A stretch of DNA of 64,000 bases from Sepiola atlantica (GCA_963556195.1 OY744519.1:30599897-30663896); one strand, 5' to 3'. Numbered from the stretch's first letter, positions 1-10,628 are shown. Made by a program: numbers and translations. Notes: a model not told the origin generated them from the letters alone.

Positions 1-560
1 AGATAATGATAAAATAGTAATGTAAACAAGCCGCGCATGCGTGGTCCCCCTCTGTATGTGACTCGATGTGGCGAGTGTAAAATGCAATAAATTTGGGCAA
101 TTTGGGGCATTTTTGACCCCCCTTTGACCCCCTGAGGGCGCGTACCAAATTTTTCTGATGTCAAGGATGCTCATTTTATATCCAGAACAATTGCCTCTAC
201 ATTTTGGTCAAGTTTCAGAAAAATTGAATGAATGGATCAAACATTATGGGAGAAAAGGGTCATTTTTTGCCATTTTAGGGGGATTTTGACTCCCTGGGGG
301 CGCGAACCAGATTTTTTCCAAGGTCAGCGATACTTATATTCTATTAGGAACAATTGCCTCCATATTTTGGCCAAGTTTCAGAGAAATTAAATGGATGGAT
401 GAAAAGTTATGGGCCTTTTGACCCCCTGGGGGGGGGGGGCTAACCAGATTTTTTTTTTAAATCGGAGAATGTCACTTCTTAACCTGACAAAAGTTATAAC
501 TTCATGCAAAATTTCAGAGAAATTCAATGGATTGTTGCGGAGAAAAATCCGGACGGACGG
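1..560. repeat. Three tandem units of about 150 bp
   Basis: Three diverged units lie head to tail, at roughly 100-245, 250-400 and 405-545. Each has a block like GACCCCCTGGGGGCGCG, then an ACCAGATTTTT-like block, then AATTGCCTC or a variant, then AAGTTTCAGAGAAATT and an ATGGAT-rich end. The third unit carries a run of about 12 G and ends in a GGAC microsatellite. No coding potential is convincing. It may be part of a dispersed transposon end, but I cannot name the family. Confidence 0.6.
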
Positions 561-574
561 ACGGACGGACGGAC
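549..574. repeat. (GGAC)n microsatellite
   Basis: About six GGAC units directly follow the third 150-bp tandem unit. A similar (GTCC)n tract occurs at 51990-52024. Confidence 0.85.
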
Positions 575-604
575 ATGCCTCAAAACATAGGTCCCCCGAT
601 TTTA

Positions 605-676
605 TAAGAAGGAAGTACTTAAGGTTAAGGTTTAAAAGATTGATACGTTCGACAGCTGAAATAGTTCAGTTGGGAG
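605..676 (+). pseudogene. tRNA-Phe 5' fragment with conserved upstream flank
   Basis: The upstream sequence, including GAAGTACTT and GATACGTTCGACAG, matches the 5' flank of the tRNA-Phe copies at 10797 and 11092. Only about the first 22 tRNA bases follow (655-676, through the D-loop). The match then stops in an A-rich, GA-rich stretch. It is a truncated member of the tRNA-Phe repeat family. Confidence 0.7.
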
Positions 677-697
677 AAAAATAGGGAGACAGAAGGG

Positions 698-745
<48 letters not shown>
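698..745. repeat. (GA)n microsatellite
   Basis: About 24 AG units. (GA)n/(CT)n tracts flank most tRNA-Phe copies in this window, on one or both sides. Confidence 0.95.
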
Positions 746-747
<2 letters not shown>

Positions 748-809
748 AGAAAACATAGTGATTAAATATTAATGAAAAGAAAATATTAATGAACGGGGAT
801 TTTCGACAG

Positions 810-870
810 TTGATGTGAAGGTTGCGCCGATTTCTATATGCTTGTCAATTAAAACTGATTCTCCGGGATA
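810..870 (+). repeat. Fragment of the tRNA-Phe spacer repeat
   Basis: A block reading AAGGTTGCGCCGATTT, then ATGC and ATTAAAACTGATTCTC, matches 16260-16310 and, more loosely, 23285-23335. That sequence is the right part of the spacer between inverted tRNA-Phe copies. Confidence 0.5.
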
Positions 871-1211
871 TTAGTCACCATTAGTGAATGCTTACTGATA
901 ATCATCGGTGCTGTTCCCTGGAATCTGAGGGACAACAAGTCTTCTCAGATTCCCAGTACTCTCCACCTCTTTCGATAACTATTGCAAATAACTTTGTGTT
1001 ACTACAGCAGACGCTTACCATCGATTTCTCGCTGGCAACGACCATTGGTCTTCTATGGGATTTGGTTGGCAATAAACCTCTCCCAAGGTCCCAGTCCTCT
1101 CCGCACTCTTTCAGTGGAGGTCTGGATAGTGCTCTTCTCCTTGACCCTTCATGACTATTTTGTGTGGTACCAGTCGAGACTGGTGCCATCACCTTTTAGG
1201 GGCGTGATAGT

Positions 1212-1590
1212 TTATGAAATTTTTTGCATATTCTGTTCCTTGGTTTCATGTTGTTGTGTTCTTTTTGTGTTTTGTTTTCTTCTAATTGCAAATTCCATAT
1301 AACTGGTTAGCATTCGTAGTTGGTTTCTGCATTCAAGGATTTTCCTCAAAATTTCAGCTGTTTTCATTATTGCCGCTCGTTGTATGGTCTCAATCTTCAC
1401 TTTAGTTTCAATTTCTCCCAGACTTGTTTCCATGTTTTTCGGGATTGTTCCTAGTACTCCTATGATTATTGGTATTATATTGACTTTCTTCATACTCTCT
1501 ATCTCTTTTAATTCTCTGGCGAGTTCCGTGTGTTTGCATCGTTTTTCTGTCTCCTTGACCTTCACCCGGTGGTCTGCTGGGACAGCAAAA
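1212..1590 (-). pseudogene. Restriction-like endonuclease C-terminal region (remnant)
   Basis: The translation carries KETEKR, then a TELARELK-like helix, then a PIIIGVLGT(I/V)PKN-like strand. This matches the nuclease region of the second copy (61108-61476) nearly residue for residue. The upstream Arg-Pro-Asp part of the active site present in that copy is absent here because of the internal deletion. An active nuclease is therefore not expected. Confidence 0.7.
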
Positions 1591-1599
1591 TCTCCAGAA

Positions 1600-1887
1600 T
1601 TGTTTTGTCTCTGTCGGGTCCGGTTGTTCTGTTGTTGTTAGATCTCCATTTACGTTTTTGTAAAACTGGCTTTCATTGTTTTCAAAGTTCATGTTCTGCT
1701 TTTGCTGTTCAGATTTGTATCTATATCGTCTCAGTCTTCCTATCTTCTGTTTTAATTCTTCATGTTTCTTATTCAGTATTTCCTTGTGAACCGGATTTCT
1801 GCTCTTCCATCGTTTCTTGTTCTCTTTCACCCTGTTTACGGTCTTAGCTTCTTTTCGAAGTTTGGTAATCTGGGTTTCCAGTCTCAT
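1600..1887 (-). pseudogene. Pre-RT region of RLE element (remnant)
   Basis: The translation is rich in Lys, Arg and Gln and includes RLRRYRYKSEQQKQN, then ENNESQFYKN. In RLE-type non-LTR elements a basic segment of this kind lies between the N-terminal DNA-binding domain and the RT. Here the reading continues into a shifted frame of the nuclease, marking the deletion junction. Confidence 0.55.
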
Positions 1888-2374
1888 TTCCTATCCCGGC
1901 TTTGTCGGTCCATTCTTTTGCCCAGTCTTTTCTCTTTTTAGTTTCATACTAATTGATCTTGCCCCCGCATATATCAATTTGTTTAGGTCTGTGATAGTGT
2001 CTGTTGGGATGTACGCGAGTACTCTGTTTACTTTCTCTGTTTCAGTTTTGAAATTCTTTCAATCTTCGTTCCTTAGGGATGGGAGTTTTGTTCTTTCCTC
2101 GGACATGAATCGTTTGATGTTTTCCACTTCTATTGCTTCTTCTTCAGTGAATTCTGTGGTTTCATAATCTTCGTCCTTTCAGTTTCACTGTTTATGTTTT
2201 GCCCGTCTTCTTCCTGGGTGTTTTCGTCAGGTGGTGTTTCTTGATTTATCACGTCATTAATCTTTTGTTTGATTTACGTTAATTCCATCCCCGAGAACCA
2301 CCCTCTCTTGCTTGATCTGCTATCCTTTGTTCCGTTGTATGGTAGTCAGTAGAAATGCCCCATATATTTTTCAT

Positions 2375-2692
2375 TCATTTCCGGTATCCTCTTTCTATGT
2401 GGTGGCGGCTTTGGTAGTAGTATTCTATTACCAGTCTGTTCTCTTTTGTGGTCCATTTCTTTCTATGGCTTTTTGGTTTGTTCTTTTCATTCCTGCTTTC
2501 TTGTGTTTGGTCCGTGTCCTTGTCATACCTGGAATTATAGAGGTTACTTACCTGATTTTTTTTGTCCGTGATCTTGTTCCCGAAATTAAAGGAGCCAACA
2601 TTCGCATGTTGGTCATCAAAGGAACACCTTCTCATCATAAAACTCAGATATTTCTTCTGGGTCACATGGCGTTTATTTGTATTTGTAGACAT
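2375..2692 (-). pseudogene. N-terminal Myb-like DNA-binding region (remnant)
   Basis: Near its end the frame reads KKWTTKENRLVIEYYYQS. This Trp-Thr-x-x-Glu helix pattern is like the Myb/SANT motif found at the N-terminus of R2-type proteins, which helps bind the target DNA. The frame ends after about 105 residues and is not joined to the downstream parts. The assignment rests on pattern resemblance and on position in the element. Confidence 0.5.
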
Positions 2693-2820
2693 TTCTCATG
2701 GTTTGGTGTTTGTGGCAACACCAGGCCCAGGTTTAGTTTACTTGGGATCCTGTCACAGGGATAGTGTTTCTCTCATTTTCCTGAAGGTCAAGGTGCACTA
2801 CCACACATACATAACATTCA

Positions 2821-2826
<6 letters not shown>

Positions 2827-2872
<46 letters not shown>
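2827..2872. repeat. (TA)n microsatellite
   Basis: About 23 TA units separate the RLE element from the tail of the Penelope-like element. Confidence 0.95.
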
Positions 2873-2875
<3 letters not shown>

Positions 2876-3241
2876 AAAATTTTTTTGCGTGGTACAGACT
2901 TTTATAATGGTTTTAAATATGATGAACGGAGTCATAGCGAGTCGAGGCACTATCACAAGAAAAAAAAGAGAGGACATATTAAATAATATATTTAATCGTT
3001 GATTAAAAACTTTTAAAAAGAATAAAAAGATCGACTTAAATCAACAGAATAAACATTAATTCTCAAGGTACCTTTCAGCCGACACATTGTCAAGAGAAAC
3101 GTCGGCGAATATCGCTTAAAAACGGGGAAAAGAGTAACGTGGAAAGAAAAACAAAAAACAAAAAGCAAAACGGGGGAGATTGAATAACGCCATTAAGCCG
3201 AAAAGGAATAAATGGACAAAATGGGAAGAGTATTTTTTAAT
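2873..3241 (-). other. Probable 3' tail of the Penelope-like element
   Basis: A noncoding stretch downstream (minus strand) of the GIY-YIG frame. It contains an inverted repeat, GCCGAC at 3078-3083 and GTCGGC at about 3110, around a short A-rich loop. I searched for a hammerhead core here on the minus strand and did not find one. The outer boundary is not defined. Confidence 0.35.
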
Positions 3242-3718
3242 TTAGAAGTCTCTAAATAAATCTAATTTGTGAGACAACTCTTTTTGCCTACAGAGCGATG
3301 GTTTTCGCATTGTAACACTCACTGCTTCCAACACTTTGAGATGGTGTTTGGAACGGGCCTTGTGTACAATGCGAAAACATCCATCGGAGTACGCCTCACC
3401 GCACTTTTTATTGTCATACAAGTGCTGTCCAATGGATGACTCGTAGACTTGTGAGCGCCCGGATGTTCTCTGCAAACGCCCGGATGTTCTTTGTAAAGAC
3501 CCGGATGTGTCCGTCGATATACTCTTCTTTACGACACGTGATCTGCGAAAACATGCAGGAATATGCTGGGCCACTCTTACTTCCAAGCGCTGAAGAGTAT
3601 AACCAACATAGTCAGCTTCACACTGACATTTGAATTTATATATAATCAAACTTTTCTGTAGTGTTGGAAGCACATCTTTCTGAAAGGCTGGGAAGGCAGT
3701 TCTGGTGCCAAACACCAC
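3242..3718 (-). pseudogene. GIY-YIG endonuclease domain of a Penelope-like element
   Basis: This is the C-terminal nuclease domain of an EN-positive Penelope-like retroelement. The first half of the motif is IYKFKCQC (residues 26-33) and the second half is YVGYT (37-41), followed by QRLEVRVAQH, the expected helix with a conserved Arg. Two Cys in KCQC fit the Cys-containing insert usual for this class. Downstream, a short segment is repeated (LQRTSGR twice, with a third partial copy), encoded by near-identical DNA at about 3450-3515. An in-frame stop near 3722 separates it from the RT part, so the polyprotein is broken. Confidence 0.8.
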
Positions 3719-3724
3719 ACGGGG

Positions 3725-4854
3725 CTATACTGCATAAAAACAACGAGATACAACCGATGAAATTTTATCCGAAAAACCTTTACTGATAGAACCAATAAAA
3801 GGAAGTTTCAAATAAACGGGGCATTTGGGTGGACCAAAGAAAATGTTGGCATTAAATTTCACAAGTTTTCGATCAATACATTTGGAAATTAGACCCACTG
3901 GGAAACCATTTTTAGTAAGAATATCAGTTATCTTTCTACGTTCAGCCGCGAGTTTGCTGGCAGTGTAAATCATCAGTGCGCGGTGAACAAGTGTTTTGAT
4001 CATACTGATCTTTCTACTCATGAGAACAAAAGAATCCCAACTAATATACAAGCCCGTAAACGTCGGTTTCCTATATATATTTGTAGTGAATTTGTTCCCG
4101 TCCTTTCCACTAAAACGTCCAGAAATGGTAAAGAGCCATTCTGCTCCTCTTCCATGGTGAACTATAGTGCTGGGTGGAGCGTATTCAATTTCAGGAAAAA
4201 ATCACTTGCCTCGTTACGGGACTCAAAAATGGTAAAAGTATCGTCCACATAACGCCAATAACGAAAGGGTCTGGTAACCCGAGAAAACAGCAAGGATTCC
4301 TGAAAACCTAGGATAGCACCCAAAGGACTGCCCATCGTCACCCTATCAATCTGCTGATACATTATATTGCTAAAGCTGAAACTGACCGACTTAGTGGCCA
4401 GTCCCATGAGTTTCAGAAAAGTGCTTTCTGGAAAGGCGGGAGGGGTTAATGTGCTACGGTAAAGCATGTCAGCACATATTTCAATGGTTTCATTCAGGGG
4501 TACATTAGTGAATAAGCTGGTAACGTCAAATGAACATAGAAAGTTTGTTTGCGACTCACATTCCAAATCGCGAATAAATGAAGCGAAACGGAAAGAATCA
4601 GCAATACAATTAACGGAAAACCTCTGTAAGACAGGATCAACGATATCTGCAAGCCATTTAGCCAGCTCGTGCTGAGGAGAACCAATCATAGACAGAATGG
4701 GTCTCAATGAATCTTAGGTAGCCCATACATTCTGGCTCGTTGAGAACCCACAGGGCGGATCCTGTCATAGGTATCCTTATCAATAAATGTATTTCTATGT
4801 AACTGAAGAAAACGTTTTTGAAGCTTTGCTTCAGTACTTAAGGTATTGTCAATT
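3725..4854 (-). pseudogene. Penelope-like reverse transcriptase (broken)
   Basis: The minus-strand translation shows the ordered RT motifs of Penelope-like elements: a MYGLPKIH-type start near 4700, FDVTSLFTNVPL (motif A), VTMGSPLG (motif B) and YVDDTF (motif C, Asp-Asp at about 4240-4251), then a thumb-like region (4051-3725). At least one frameshift lies between 4160 and 4050, and a stop lies at about 4686 upstream of motif A. Sequence stays alignable upstream to about 4855, where it meets an LTR-like block. The order RT then GIY-YIG identifies the family with good certainty; the subfamily is not resolved. Confidence 0.8.
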
Positions 4855-5424
4855 TGTTATATTACTGGTTATTGGCCTCACTAAAGTCTTTTGGTTCTCG
4901 TAGAGCTTCGCTGCTGATTCAAAGGGGACGACATGTCGTATTTACTTAGATCTGATTCTCGATCGCCGTCGCCATTATACTGACCACTCGTGCGCACTTT
5001 TCAGTCTCTGTGGTCGCTAATATTCGTACTGCCTTTTCTCGCCTGCAACCATTGTGTCGCACTGCTTGTTTCTGCCGCTGTGACTATTTGCGCTCCTTTT
5101 TCTTCTGCAACCTTTTGCCGTTGGGACTGCTATAGTTCGTCGCTTGTCCCCGCAGGCGCCGCTGTCATCATTCTTAACGGGCTGTTGTCATCGCTCTCTG
5201 AAATCAATTTCTTAAGTACAACAAGTCTTTTTTCTGTTTTAAAGAGCCGCTTTTATTCAACTACTTCAATTGGCCGACCTGAACGAGTTCGCTGATTGAG
5301 AGAGAGAGAGTCCACGCTAACTTCACTAGTTAATATTCTTAATTGCTTGAGAGAGAGGAATAGGAAGATTCTGTTTTAAGCTCTTAGATTTCCATCATTC
5401 TGAATCTTTCTCGTAACCGCTACA
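4855..5424 (+). mobile_element. Possible LTR with leader (low confidence)
   Basis: The block starts TGTTATATTACTGG and ends CGCTACA, directly followed by TTTTTGGTGATGTTGAC, which looks like a tRNA primer binding site. The TG...CA ends and the primer-site-like sequence suggest a 5' LTR of about 570 bp. No second LTR and no target duplication can be checked, and I see no clear polyadenylation signal. The Penelope RT homology stops at its left edge, consistent with an insertion. Confidence 0.35.
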
Positions 5425-6490
5425 TTTTTGGTGATGTTGACTCTCTCGCTTCCAAGTCAAATCTGATTCAATCTCGATCCTAATTCTCCCACGCCGAACT
5501 CTCGCTACCAAATCTCGTGACCAACACGCAGGTGTGATGTCAACTTCTGACCTCTCGTAACCTCAAGGCCACTCAAGGTCAACGCGCACCGTGGGAAAAC
5601 ACATCGAACCAAACCGCACGGAATGACTCCGCCACAATCGCACAAGTCAAACCCGTCCCAAACAGATGCGTCCAAGCTATTATCTAACAAATTGACACGT
5701 CACCAAGCTTTTTAAATTTTTTTGTATCACTTAAAATGCTCAACATTTTATCGGTGTAGTCATTAGTATTAAGAATGACCACACCGGCTAGTGGTTATTA
5801 CTGCTTCATGTTGCATACGTCACCGACAATATGATTTCGCCAGAATGAAACGGATGGATTTTCTCGCGATCATAACCCTAGCGAGAATTGTGGTGTAGCG
5901 ACGGGTCTTAGGGAATGCCATGAGGTCAAATCCTTTTTCCATCAGGATCTTATTTCGTATTTTAAGCATCAGCTTAAAATTATAATTTGATGTGATATGA
6001 CGCGATTACACTATGTGGAGTTCAACAAAAAGTGGATTAATATCGCAAGTTTGGTCATATACAAGGGTGTGTGTGGTAGTACCGTAGTCAGTCTAGACAT
6101 GGCACACGTGGTTCTTGGTCTGGTTTAGTTATGATATTGTTTTCTTAAATAATTGAATGAGTGTGTTCGGTTTCCCCTTTCTTTATGTGTATTAGACCTC
6201 CTCCAAGATTTTCAATCCATATATTATTTTACCAATGGCTTCTCCAATGTTCTCATCTTGAAAGGAAAACTTAAACCCGCCTTTCTTTTTTGGTTCTTAA
6301 GACCATTTCCATTTAGAGAACGACTTACTTGTTTTGTTTTGTTGGTTTTTTTTTCTGAGAGAAAGCGGGAAAAATTGAGAGAGAGGTAGAGTTAGATAGA
6401 GAGAAGGAAATAAAGAAAGGTAGAGAGATAATATAGAGAGATGGTGTTTGATAGATAGATAGATAGTATTAAAGAGAGGGGGAGAGAGAC

Positions 6491-6497
<7 letters not shown>
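5425..6497. other. No recognisable gene
   Basis: The first 280 bases could be the leader and start of gag of the LTR-like block, but no family motif is visible. At 5790-5850 a stretch reading GGTTATTACTGCTTCATGTT matches, in reverse, 16440-16480, so it is a dispersed repeat. The rest holds nothing I recognise. Confidence 0.4.
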
Positions 6498-6526
<29 letters not shown>

Positions 6527-6690
6527 GCGAGCATCACATTAACCCATCCCATTTTTACTATGTTGAGTTTTTCTTTTTCTTTCTTTTTGGGGTATTTTTG
6601 GTCCATTCTTGGTGTCATGACTGCATAAAATAATAATTTTTCTTTGGAATTGCGTTTTCCACATATGACGTCATCTATATAAGTACTGAA
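6498..6690 (-). repeat. Dispersed repeat with attached (GA)n
   Basis: A (GA)n tract (6498-6525) is followed by about 160 bp. Reversed, this closely matches 29955-30116, where the same unique part is again joined to a (CT)n tract at the same end. The microsatellite therefore belongs to the repeat. Confidence 0.65.
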
Positions 6691-6733
6691 CATTCTATTA
6701 CTTACCTCTTAACTATTATGAAGCTTCACAGGT

Positions 6734-6788
6734 AGTCGAGTCGGAGTCGGAGTCGGAGTCGGAGTCGGAGTCGGAGTCGGAGTCGGAG
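6734..6788. repeat. (GGAGTC)n hexamer repeat
   Basis: About nine tandem GGAGTC hexamers. Confidence 0.95.
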
Positions 6789-6805
6789 AAGAATTAGTAT
6801 TGTGA

Positions 6806-6807
<2 letters not shown>

Positions 6808-6874
<67 letters not shown>
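6808..6874. repeat. (AAT)n microsatellite
   Basis: About 22 AAT units, adjoining the truncated end of an RLE-element 3' UTR fragment. The same adjacency to (ATT)n is seen at the 60.7-63.3 kb copy. Confidence 0.95.
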
Positions 6875-6875
<1 letters not shown>

Positions 6876-7100
6876 GGGTTAAGAAGGATGAGAAGACCGA
6901 GGAGGGACAGCACAAACCAAACCTCCACTAGAAGAGTGCGGAGAAGGCTGAGACTATGGGGAGGCTTATAGCCATCCAAATCCTAGAGAATTCCAATGGT
7001 TCTTACCAGCGAGAAATCAATGGTAATCGGCTGTTGCGATACCGCAAGTTCATTTGCAGTGCTTATCGAAAAGAGGTGGAGAGTACTAGAAATCTGGGAA
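6875..7100 (+). mobile_element. 5'-truncated RLE element, 3' UTR only
   Basis: The sequence matches the reverse complement of 60780-61000 in the 3' UTR of the RLE element. Shared landmarks are AAACCTCCACT near its start, then CAGCGAGAAATC, TGTTGCGATACCGCAAG and AGAGGTGGAG. It begins directly at an (AAT)n array and lacks the last 90 or so bases present at 60701-60790. Confidence 0.75.
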
Positions 7101-7154
7101 GCCTCTTTAACGTAAATCAATTACATTAATACTTCATCGCTATCTTTTCTCCAT

Positions 7155-7158
<4 letters not shown>

Positions 7159-7204
<46 letters not shown>
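7159..7204. repeat. (CT)n microsatellite
   Basis: About 23 CT units, 80 bases to the left of a tRNA-Phe copy, as elsewhere in the family. Confidence 0.95.
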
Positions 7205-7205
<1 letters not shown>

Positions 7206-7283
7206 ATTAACAATTTACATTATGAAAAAATAGAATTGTGAATAAAGTAGATAAATATGTTAAAAAGATGACAACCGCCGGAT

Positions 7284-7356
7284 GCCGAAACCCGGGATTG
7301 AACCAGGGACCTTTAGATCTTCAGTCTAACGCTATCCCAACTGAGCTATTTCGGCT
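7284..7356 (-). tRNA. tRNA-Phe (GAA), one D-stem mismatch
   Basis: A full 73-base tRNA-Phe. The acceptor pair is GCCGAAA/TTTCGGC, the anticodon loop CTGAAGA contains GAA, and the T-arm has GGTTCAATCCC (B box). Compared with the copy at 10797 it has one base change in the 3' strand of the D-stem, which breaks one pair. Conserved flanks lie on both sides: CCGGCGGTTGTCATC with a TTTT-type Pol III stop just downstream, and GTTCGGCAG upstream. It may be functional or a recent pseudogene. Confidence 0.8.
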
Positions 7357-7487
7357 GCCGAACTTAATAATTTTTAAAGTCTTATTAAACCACTTCTTTC
7401 TTTGTTTACACTAATATTTCATTGCTATCTTTTATTAATATACTGTATCACGCTTCTGTCCATCAACAATCTCTCTCTCTCTTACTA

Positions 7488-7529
<42 letters not shown>

Positions 7530-7604
7530 TCTATCTCTCTCTATCTCTCTTTCAATCTCTCTCTTTCAATCTCTATCTCTTTCAATAAGAATATATTTAA
7601 AAGA
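7357..7604 (-). repeat. Conserved tRNA-Phe 5' flank plus CT-rich tract
   Basis: The bases next to the tRNA contain, on the minus strand, the block GATGGACAGAAGCGTGATACAG followed by GATAAAAGATAGCAATGAAA and a GAAGTGGTTTAATAAG segment. The same blocks precede the tRNA copies at 10797 and, less fully, 11092. A CT-rich tract fills 7474-7575. Confidence 0.7.
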
Positions 7605-9719
7605 GAAACTGGACAAAATGATTAACGATAGGAGTTCAACTCTTCGCAACTCTTTTCATGAAAGAGTTTAGGTTAATTTAATTAACCCTCGTACTTTTAA
7701 AGTACAAATTTTGTGAACTTCATTCTGTGCTAGTGGATACATTAGAAGAGAGAGCCTCTCCAAAGAATGTTGCACTTCTTGTACTATATTTCCTAGCCAC
7801 CTTGTTAGGATCAAGGGGAAATTATTCTGACATGAATTCAGTACACTAAAACTTGACTGGGCCATCCTGATTTCAGCTGAGTGTCGCCGGTTGGTGGAGT
7901 CTTCGGTATTTGCTAACTACATCGTGTGTAGTTCAGCCCCTCAGAAAGTCGACGAGAATGCAGATTATGTTCTGCAGATATAGGCTGAAGCTGCTTCTTT
8001 CTGTGTGACCTTTCCTGCATTGGAGTCGATATCAGAAATTGTGGTATTTATATGGCCTCATTTTTTTTAAGGCATGCCTCAACATTGTTTTCTGCAATAT
8101 TGCGATAGCTTTTCTAGCCAAAATTATTTTGCTTTGGGATTCTCTCCTTGGGACAAAATTCCAATTAGAAAAATGGATCTTGTGAGTTTTTTTTTATTGC
8201 TTTGAAAATTTATTTTCTTCGCCATAGAACAGTGTCAGAGTTGGTGGGGAGGTCAACCCTTCTTGCTACGATGTATCAGCTTACCTATTATTTCCCCATC
8301 ATCACTGTCATCACTTATTTTGGCATGTGGCCGACGGTGGGTCAGTTTAGCATAACGGCCCGACAAAGAGGAAGAGAGCTGAGTCCTGATTGGCGGAAAT
8401 GGAATAGCACCTTACTTTGGAGTTTTTTTGTTTTTTTTTAACAGTTCCGGCCATTTCAACCTTGAAGGAATACGTGTCTCGCGAGCTCCGTCCGTGGTCG
8501 GTGTTAAAAATTCATCCTTTTTAGAAAGTCTCAGAGAAGTTTTTTATAGAAAAAATTAAAAAAACAGAGGATCTTTTTAATAAATAAAGACAAGAAAGTC
8601 GTTAAAATAGAATGATCTAAAAGCCAGAGGTTTTTAAACAAAGAAGATTTATTAGGGGAAGAAACCTGTAAGAGTTACGGATTTATAAATCGAAGCGGTT
8701 TCAAAGAAAGGAAAGAATTAGTCTCAGAGAGACCTTTTTGAAAATAATTCTTATTACCTTTCATGAACTATTAATAATTTGTAGGGTTTGTCTTAAAATG
8801 AAAAGAATTCGGTTCGAAGAAACCCATTTAAAGGGAAGAAAAGTCAGTAGAAATTTGAAGAATTAGTCTTATTAAATACATGTGTATTGAAGTTTATTGC
8901 ACATCTCTTTGCTTTTCAGCATTTTCCCAGTAAGACTGTTAATCTTATTTTGGTAGAAAAACGAAGTTCACGTTTTTCCCATTTTTATTTATCGTTCGAG
9001 ACGTTTATGAGAATAACGATTTGTTAACCTTTTATCGTTTGGAACGATTGTAATTTTTAAACGAATTGTCTCTTACGTAGGAACCTATTTTATATATTTT
9101 TTGTGCTCAAATTGATTTATTTTATTGAGCTATTTGTTTGTTTTTTATTGTTACCTTTTCTATACGAAGTTAACTGTGCATTGGGAAGCAAAAGCAGAAA
9201 CTAGTATTTTTAAATATGAATAAAACCTGTATTTAATTGCATTCATGGGTCTACTTCATTATTTGCTCCTTTTTTGACATTGAATATATTATTTGACCTT
9301 GAATATACAGATGGTTTGTGTCTTATCGGCAGGAACGCCGCAGAAAGGGAGAAGCGAACGATTTCAGTCGGCTGATACTGGGAAAAGACTAAAGAGGTCG
9401 TGTCGTTGATTAAAAAAACACGCTAACGTAGGTTCGGCAGTGGTGGGGAAAGGTGGCCTATGATTGGTTGATTTTCATCCAATCACAGGGCACATAAAAA
9501 CTACTGCGTTATAATAAGTTCTAATATGGCTCCTTTTTTATCTTAGATATATATTTTGCCCCCTGAATATATTATTCGCTCCTTTTTTGACCTTGTTGTT
9601 TCACCTATTTTTTTTATATTCTTGTTATCAAAATGACGAATTTTGATAACGATCCCATAAATGACGTCATTGTTAATAAATTGTGAAAATAAGGCAAGAA
9701 CACTTAACGAGAAGAAACA
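7605..9719. other. About 2.1 kb with no recognisable gene
   Basis: AT-rich sequence with short frames only. None shows a recognisable domain. Between 8500 and 9200 there are many A-rich and T-rich runs, and a short (about 20 bases) similarity to the left flank of the 10044 tRNA copy lies at 7606-7626. I cannot assign a function. Confidence 0.5.
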
Positions 9720-9796
9720 ATGAATAAAGCCGATACATATGTTAAAAAGTTGACAACCGCCAGAAACCGAAACCCGAGATTGAACCAGGGCCTTTA
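9720..9796 (-). pseudogene. tRNA-Phe 3' fragment
   Basis: Only the 3' end of the tRNA-Phe (acceptor and T-arm, minus strand) plus its 3' flank is present, with several substitutions. The match stops after the T-arm. It resumes about 45 bases on with the outer 5' flank of the family (CTTTCTTTACACTAATATTG), so the middle was deleted. Confidence 0.7.
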
Positions 9797-9916
9797 CTTA
9801 AACATTATTAAAGTACTTCTTTCTTTCTTTACACTAATATTGCATTGCTATCTTTTATCAATCTACTGTAGCACGATTTTTTCTTTCTTTCTTTCTTTTC
9901 TTTCTTAATTTCTTTC

Positions 9917-9921
<5 letters not shown>

Positions 9922-9960
<39 letters not shown>
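9922..9960. repeat. (CT)n microsatellite
   Basis: About 20 CT units between two tRNA-Phe-family copies. Confidence 0.95.
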
Positions 9961-9962
<2 letters not shown>

Positions 9963-10043
9963 GTGCAATAAGAATATATTTAAAAAAGAAACTAGAAAAA
10001 AATGAATAAAGAATATAATGCTAAAATAATAAAAACTGCAGGA

Positions 10044-10116
10044 TGCCGAAACACGGGATTGAACAATGGACCTTTAGATTTACAGTCTAACGCTATTCCA
10101 ACTGAGCTACTTCGGC
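10044..10116 (-). pseudogene. tRNA-Phe-derived copy with GTA (Tyr) anticodon
   Basis: A full-length 73-base copy. The anticodon loop reads CTGTAAA instead of CTGAAGA, so the anticodon is GTA, the one normally carried by tRNA-Tyr. The T-stem has a mismatch and the D-stem has lost pairing. The acceptor stem is intact. The body is still tRNA-Phe and the number of changes suggests a decayed copy. No tRNA-Tyr intron is present. Confidence 0.75.
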
Positions 10117-10628
10117 TGTCAGAATGTTATATCATTAAATCGCTAATTAAACAAAATGCAGCAAAGCGTCAATTATTATTGTAAATGTCCGTTTCAAGCA
10201 GACACGTGGAAATGAACATGATCTAATCTACTTGAGTTTACAACATTGGACTTGAACTCAACCAACAGAAGGGATTGGTCTCAATCGATTGGCCCATATA
10301 AAGTCAGTGTTACTTATATTTGATCCCACCAACCATGTTGTGGGGAGTGGATAATCGTAGGAAATGGTTTCAACGACGTACTGAGAACCTCCTTAGTTCG
10401 TGCATCTTGACATAAAAATCCTCAGTAACTGCAGCAAATACGATTCTTATTTTATATTATGCACAATTCTTATAGTGTAAATAAAGGAATATTTAGGAGG
10501 TTCAAATCTTTGAAACCTTTCCATTGAACGAGTCGGACGGCGCATTCAAAGAACAAAATGCTGTAAATGGACAATTACAGTAGTAACGGAAGCTTTTGAG
10601 CACTTGTTAAATAGGCGAATAATGAGAT

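Larger units (their letters stand above)
880..2700 (-). mobile_element. RLE-type non-LTR retrotransposon, RT deleted
   Basis: Read on the minus strand, the order is: N-terminal Myb-like region (about 2463-2378), a basic region rich in Arg, Lys and Gln (1887-1600), then the distal part of a restriction-like endonuclease region (about 1590-1210), then a 3' UTR (to about 880). The endonuclease part and 3' UTR are clearly the same family as the fuller copy at 60701-63340. The whole RT domain seen there at 62305-63340 is missing. The junction near 1590 joins N-terminal coding sequence straight to nuclease coding sequence, so this is an internal deletion and not 5' truncation. Frames are broken. 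Confidence 0.75.

Noticed and set aside
902..1192. Minus-strand frame of 96 codons near the RLE 3' end, and matching frames at 60705-61129
   Set aside because: These are the family's 3' UTR; frames are not kept between the two copies.
2375..2880. Plus-strand frames (150 and 87 codons) opposite the RLE N-terminal region
   Set aside because: Antisense shadows of the element's coding strand, rich in hydrophobic residues by composition.
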